In this document: in pieces, positions 61,694 through 64,000 of the stretch
How the letters are laid out: every line of letters starts with the position of its first letter
Position numbering within the stretch: position 1 is the stretch's first letter
Assembly: GCA_959607825.1 (NCBI GenBank)
Contig: CAUHNW010000003.1
Location: 1 to 64,000, forward strand
Direction of reading: 5' to 3'
Length of the DNA: 64,000 bases
From: HGM13006 sp900757695
Lineage (GTDB): Bacteria > Bacillota > Clostridia > Oscillospirales > Oscillospiraceae
Program-made: the position numbers and the translations under genes
The notes under the pieces: model-generated
Databases searched by the model: none
Told to the model about the DNA's origin: nothing
The model's input: the letters and a program-made list of their open reading frames with translations, nothing else

Positions 61694-62152
61694 TCAGTCC
61701 TTTTTCCAGCCGTGCTGGGTTTTGTAGGTGTCATTAAAGTCTTGAATGTAGTGGTCGAATTGCTGTAGATACTGGGTAAATTGCTCCTGACCATCGGATC
61801 CGATGGTGGACAGATATTTGGAGAAGAAAGCATCGATCTCCTGATGAAAGGCCCTGGCATGGTCTTGCCCAAGGTCTGTGAGATAAATCCGCTGATTTTT
61901 TCCGGCCCCTTCCTTTCGGATCATTCCCGACTTTTGAAGGTTGCGGAGGGAGACGGAGAGACTGGGAAGTCCGATGCTGCACAGTGGGGAAAGCTCGCTG
62001 AGGGTAACGCCTTCGTTGGACTTCAAAATGGTAAGAATTCTGGGTTGACCCTGATATAGTCCTACGACCTTACAGAAATTGCGTTCCAGCCGGGCAAAGT
62101 CCCGGGTGACGGTAAAAATCAGACCGCCAAAATCGAATCTTGTTATGGGCAT
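61694..62152 (-). CDS. MarR-family transcriptional regulator
   Basis: The 152-residue protein has a winged helix (about 40-110: PRILTILKSNEGVTLSELS, SVSLRNLQKSGMIRK, QRIYLTDLGQ). It lies 14 bases upstream of mrnC on the same strand and is divergent from an unknown membrane gene, which it may control. The signal it responds to is unknown. Start follows GGAGGTATCTCCA. Confidence 0.88.
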   Translation of the reverse strand: MPITRFDFGGLIFTVTRDFARLERNFCKVVGLYQGQPRILTILKSNEGVTLSELSPLCSIGLPSLSVSLRNLQKSGMIRKEGAGKNQRIYLTDLGQDHARAFHQEIDAFFSKYLSTIGSDGQEQFTQYLQQFDHYIQDFNDTYKTQHGWKKD

Positions 62153-62184
62153 TGGAGATACCTCCAGTATATTATTTTACATGG

Positions 62185-62213
62185 ATTATATCACAAAGGG
62201 GGATGATTGGAAA
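62185..62213 (-). promoter_or_regulatory. Promoter of the MarR gene
   Basis: On the minus strand TTTCCA (62213-62208), 17 bases, TATAAT (62190-62185), with an extended TGA. Confidence 0.6.
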
Positions 62214-62337
62214 GTATCAATCTCTGTTGGAAAACAGAATTGTGTAGGTACTGTGAAAAGCAAGAGGCAAGTTGCACAAAAAAGTTTGCTTGCTAACGGC
62301 TATTGTACTGAAATTACCAATTATCCACAGGTTAATA

Positions 62338-62366
62338 CTGACTTTTTGTGCAGAGTGTGATATATT
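62338..62366 (+). promoter_or_regulatory. Promoter of the divergent membrane gene
   Basis: CTGACT (62338-62343), 17 bases, TATATT (62361-62366), with an extended TGA before the -10. Confidence 0.6.
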
Positions 62367-62409
62367 AGCCACATCTTTTAGAGGCTTTGAGCCTAAGGAG
62401 GAAATGAAT

Positions 62410-62895
62410 GTGGAAGAGAGCTATGGTAAGAAATTTGGGGAAGCAAAAACGCTGCCTCTGGCAGTCAGCGGTATGCTGATGGTAGCGTTTATCTTTCTCA
62501 TTGCGGGGATCAGCGTATTGGGTTACGGGATCTCCAAGGGAACGTTTGCGAGTCTCGGCGTAACCGGCATCGTGCTGCTTCTGGTGGGAGTTTTGCTGCT
62601 GATCTACTGCATCAAAACGATCATGGGCAGGGTGATCTGCTATGAGAACGCCATCGTGATTAAGGAAACTTTTAAGACAACGGTGATCCCAAGAGAGAAG
62701 ATCGCAGCGATCTTCTGGGAGCGTCCCGGCGCCAATGCCAGCAATGAGAAGGTTCGTACCAATGTGAACGTGGCGGACATTATTCTGGTTGGCGGACGGC
62801 AGCATTATAAGATCTCCGATGGTTACTATTCCAACGTAGAGGTTTTGGGTCTGTATCAGAACGAATACAAGATCCCTATGGAAATCAAACGGTAA
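62410..62895 (+). CDS. Unknown two-helix membrane protein with PH-like C-terminal domain
   Basis: The roughly 161-residue protein has two membrane helices (about 20-40 and 50-72) and a soluble beta-rich domain (VICYENAIVIKETFKTTVIPREKIAAIFW) that resembles bacterial PH domains. GTG 62410 is preferred as start because AGGAGG lies eight bases before it; the ATG at 62404 is only two bases from that site. It is divergent from the MarR gene. Function is unknown. Confidence 0.6.
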   Translation: MEESYGKKFGEAKTLPLAVSGMLMVAFIFLIAGISVLGYGISKGTFASLGVTGIVLLLVGVLLLIYCIKTIMGRVICYENAIVIKETFKTTVIPREKIAAIFWERPGANASNEKVRTNVNVADIILVGGRQHYKISDGYYSNVEVLGLYQNEYKIPMEIKR

Positions 62896-62908
62896 TCCAG
62901 CATGGCAT

Positions 62909-62942
62909 CCCCTTCGGCGTTTATACCGAAGGGGTCTTTTCT
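62909..62942 (+). terminator. Terminator after the membrane gene
   Basis: CCCCTTCGG pairs with CCGAAGGGG and is followed by TCTTTTCT. Confidence 0.85.
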
Positions 62943-62967
62943 GTTCTGCTCCTGTTTCAAAGCGACA

Positions 62968-63001
62968 AAAAACCGCATTTGTCAGAGACAAATGCGGTTT
63001 T
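62968..63001 (-). terminator. Terminator after tRNA-Gln
   Basis: AAACCGCATTTGTC pairs with a matching GACAAATGCGGTTT; the T-rich arm ends in TTTTTTGTCGC on the minus strand. It abuts the tRNA 3' end. Confidence 0.82.
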
Positions 63002-63074
63002 GGCAGGGGATGAGGGATTCGAACCCCCGAAAACGGAGTCAGAGTCCGGTGTGTTACCGTTACACTAATCCCCT
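63001..63074 (-). tRNA. tRNA-Gln (anticodon CTG)
   Basis: The acceptor stem AGGGGAT/ATCCCCT, anticodon loop CTCTGAC (anticodon CTG) and TTCGA T-loop fold normally. CCA is encoded. Confidence 0.95.
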
Positions 63075-63186
63075 ATGTTCATGCCCTGTGGGATGTGATC
63101 CAAAAGGCATGATTTATTATACAGCAAAAATCCAAAATGTCAAGCATAAATTTTAGAAAATTAAAACTTTTTTGCGGAAGGGGAAA

Positions 63187-64000
63187 TTAGGGCTCGTAGT
63201 CAAACTCGATATCGTAAATGCTGACCGTGTCGCCTTTTTCAATGCCCATCTCTTCCAATCGGTCAAAAAGGCCGCACTTGCGGAGCTGGCGATCAAAATA
63301 CATCCGGGATTCATAGTCATCAAAATTGATATCGGCAATGAGCCGTTCCAGCCATGGGCCGGAGACCAGCCAGAGACCGTCCTGGGGCTCGATGGTGATA
63401 TCCTCAACACTGCCGGCCTGGGGCAGGGGCTTCACATACTCGGGCTCATATACCGTAATGGGGGGGAGCTCCTGCAGGCGGTTATAGATCTCCCGCATCA
63501 GCTCCATGGTTCCCTTATGGATGGCGGCGGACATCTCATAGAGGGGCATATTGTGCTCTCTGGTATAAGCGCGAAGACGCTCCAGATTTTCGGGCTCCTG
63601 AAGAATATCCATTTTGTTTGCTACGATGATCATCGGACGCTTTGCAAGTTCGGGAGAATATTGTGCCAGCTCCTGATTGATGGTCTCCAGATCTTCCACC
63701 GGATCGCGTCCTTCACTGCCGGATACGTCTACGATGTGAACAATGAGGCGGCAGCGATCAATGTGCCGGAGAAAGTCGTGGCCAAGGCCGACACCCTCGG
63801 AGGCACCTTCAATAATGCCGGGAATGTCTGCCATTACAAAGCTCTCGCCCTCGCCCAGATAGACAACACCCAGATTGGGGAACAGTGTAGTAAAGTGATA
63901 GTTGGCGATTTTCGGATGGGCGCCGGAAACTACGCTCAGCAGTGTCGATTTTCCTACATTGGGGAAGCCTACAAGGCCAACGTCGGCCAGCAGCTTCAGC
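63187..64000 (-). CDS. obgE: Obg GTPase, C-terminal part (5' end beyond the window)
   Basis: The frame is open to the right edge, giving about 271 residues. The G domain is nearly complete: LVGFPNVGKST (G1), FTTLFPNLG (G2), ADIPGIIEGASEGVGLGHDFLRHI (G3) and IIVANKMD (G4). The C-terminal OCT domain (about the last 80 residues, VSGPWLERLIADINFDDYESR) is present. Obg is needed for 50S assembly and stress control. The N-terminal Obg fold lies outside the window. Confidence 0.96.
   Translation of the reverse strand, partial: LKLLADVGLVGFPNVGKSTLLSVVSGAHPKIANYHFTTLFPNLGVVYLGEGESFVMADIPGIIEGASEGVGLGHDFLRHIDRCRLIVHIVDVSGSEGRDPVEDLETINQELAQYSPELAKRPMIIVANKMDILQEPENLERLRAYTREHNMPLYEMSAAIHKGTMELMREIYNRLQELPPITVYEPEYVKPLPQAGSVEDITIEPQDGLWLVSGPWLERLIADINFDDYESRMYFDRQLRKCGLFDRLEEMGIEKGDTVSIYDIEFDYEP

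Noticed and set aside
1..64000. CRISPR arrays, insertion sequences, toxin-antitoxin or phage-defence genes
   Set aside because: No regularly spaced repeats, transposase, Cas, restriction or toxin-like products were seen in any frame read.

Overview
The window looks like a chromosomal segment of a strictly anaerobic, low-to-mid-GC-coding Firmicute of class Clostridia, most likely an Oscillospiraceae relative (Flavonifractor/Intestinimonas/Lawsonibacter type). The reasons are Firmicute-style Shine-Dalgarno sites before almost every gene, many TTG starts, a T-box before alaS, an L10 leader, class III (oxygen-sensitive) ribonucleotide reductase, RqcH, Mini-RNase III, DUF1292 and an energy-coupling-factor module next to truA. 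The genus is an inference from gene content; no rRNA is present.

Layout. 0-2.6 kb: the end of a KdpD-like kinase, kdpE, and a YczE-like membrane gene broken by a frameshift in a T7 tract, followed by a gene-poor stretch (2.6-2.9 kb) that looks like the scar of an element. 2.9-12.1 kb: a Cof-type HAD phosphatase, an orphan molybdopterin oxidoreductase, the polyamine ABC operon potABCD (minus strand) and a CBS-domain pyrophosphatase. 12.3-15.4 kb: anaerobic ribonucleotide reductase in three pieces: NrdD without its glycyl-radical tail, a 53-residue free-standing glycyl-radical protein, and NrdG, under a promoter with two NrdR boxes. 15.5-17.7 kb: a dipeptidase, tRNA-Thr and tRNA-Tyr, and an Spx/ArsC-like protein. 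17.8-24.9 kb: two polar-amino-acid-type ABC modules around a fructoselysine (frl)-like locus (FrlC-like epimerase, FrlD-like kinase, GntR/UTRA regulator); no FrlB deglycase is in the window.

25-36 kb: hinT and alaS with its T-box, a DUF421/DUF4363 pair, proC with an aminotransferase, a lipoprotein, and a MoxR/DUF58/membrane-protein cluster. 36.4-40 kb: the classical rpmG-secE-nusG-rplK-rplA-(L10 leader)-rplJ-rplL block. 40-44.4 kb: ruvX, a TauE/SafE transporter encoded as two half-genes, tcdA, a PrsA-like foldase, a structured RNA that fits 6S RNA, and a DUF1292 protein. 44.9-59.5 kb (plus strand): PBP1A, a methyltransferase, the ECF module ecfA1-ecfA2-ecfT, truA, a DUF5711 protein, clpE, gshF, a nitroreductase, DegV and a DUF3783 protein. 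59.5-64 kb: rqcH-mrnC, a MarR regulator divergent from an unknown membrane protein, tRNA-Gln, and the C-terminal part of obgE running off the right edge.

Most of the window is ordinary core genome. The parts worth a second look are the split class III ribonucleotide reductase, the frl-like locus, the doubly anchored PotD, the orphan molybdoenzyme, the split TauE/SafE gene, the 6S-like RNA and the frameshifted membrane gene. No CRISPR array, insertion sequence, prophage or defence island was seen.
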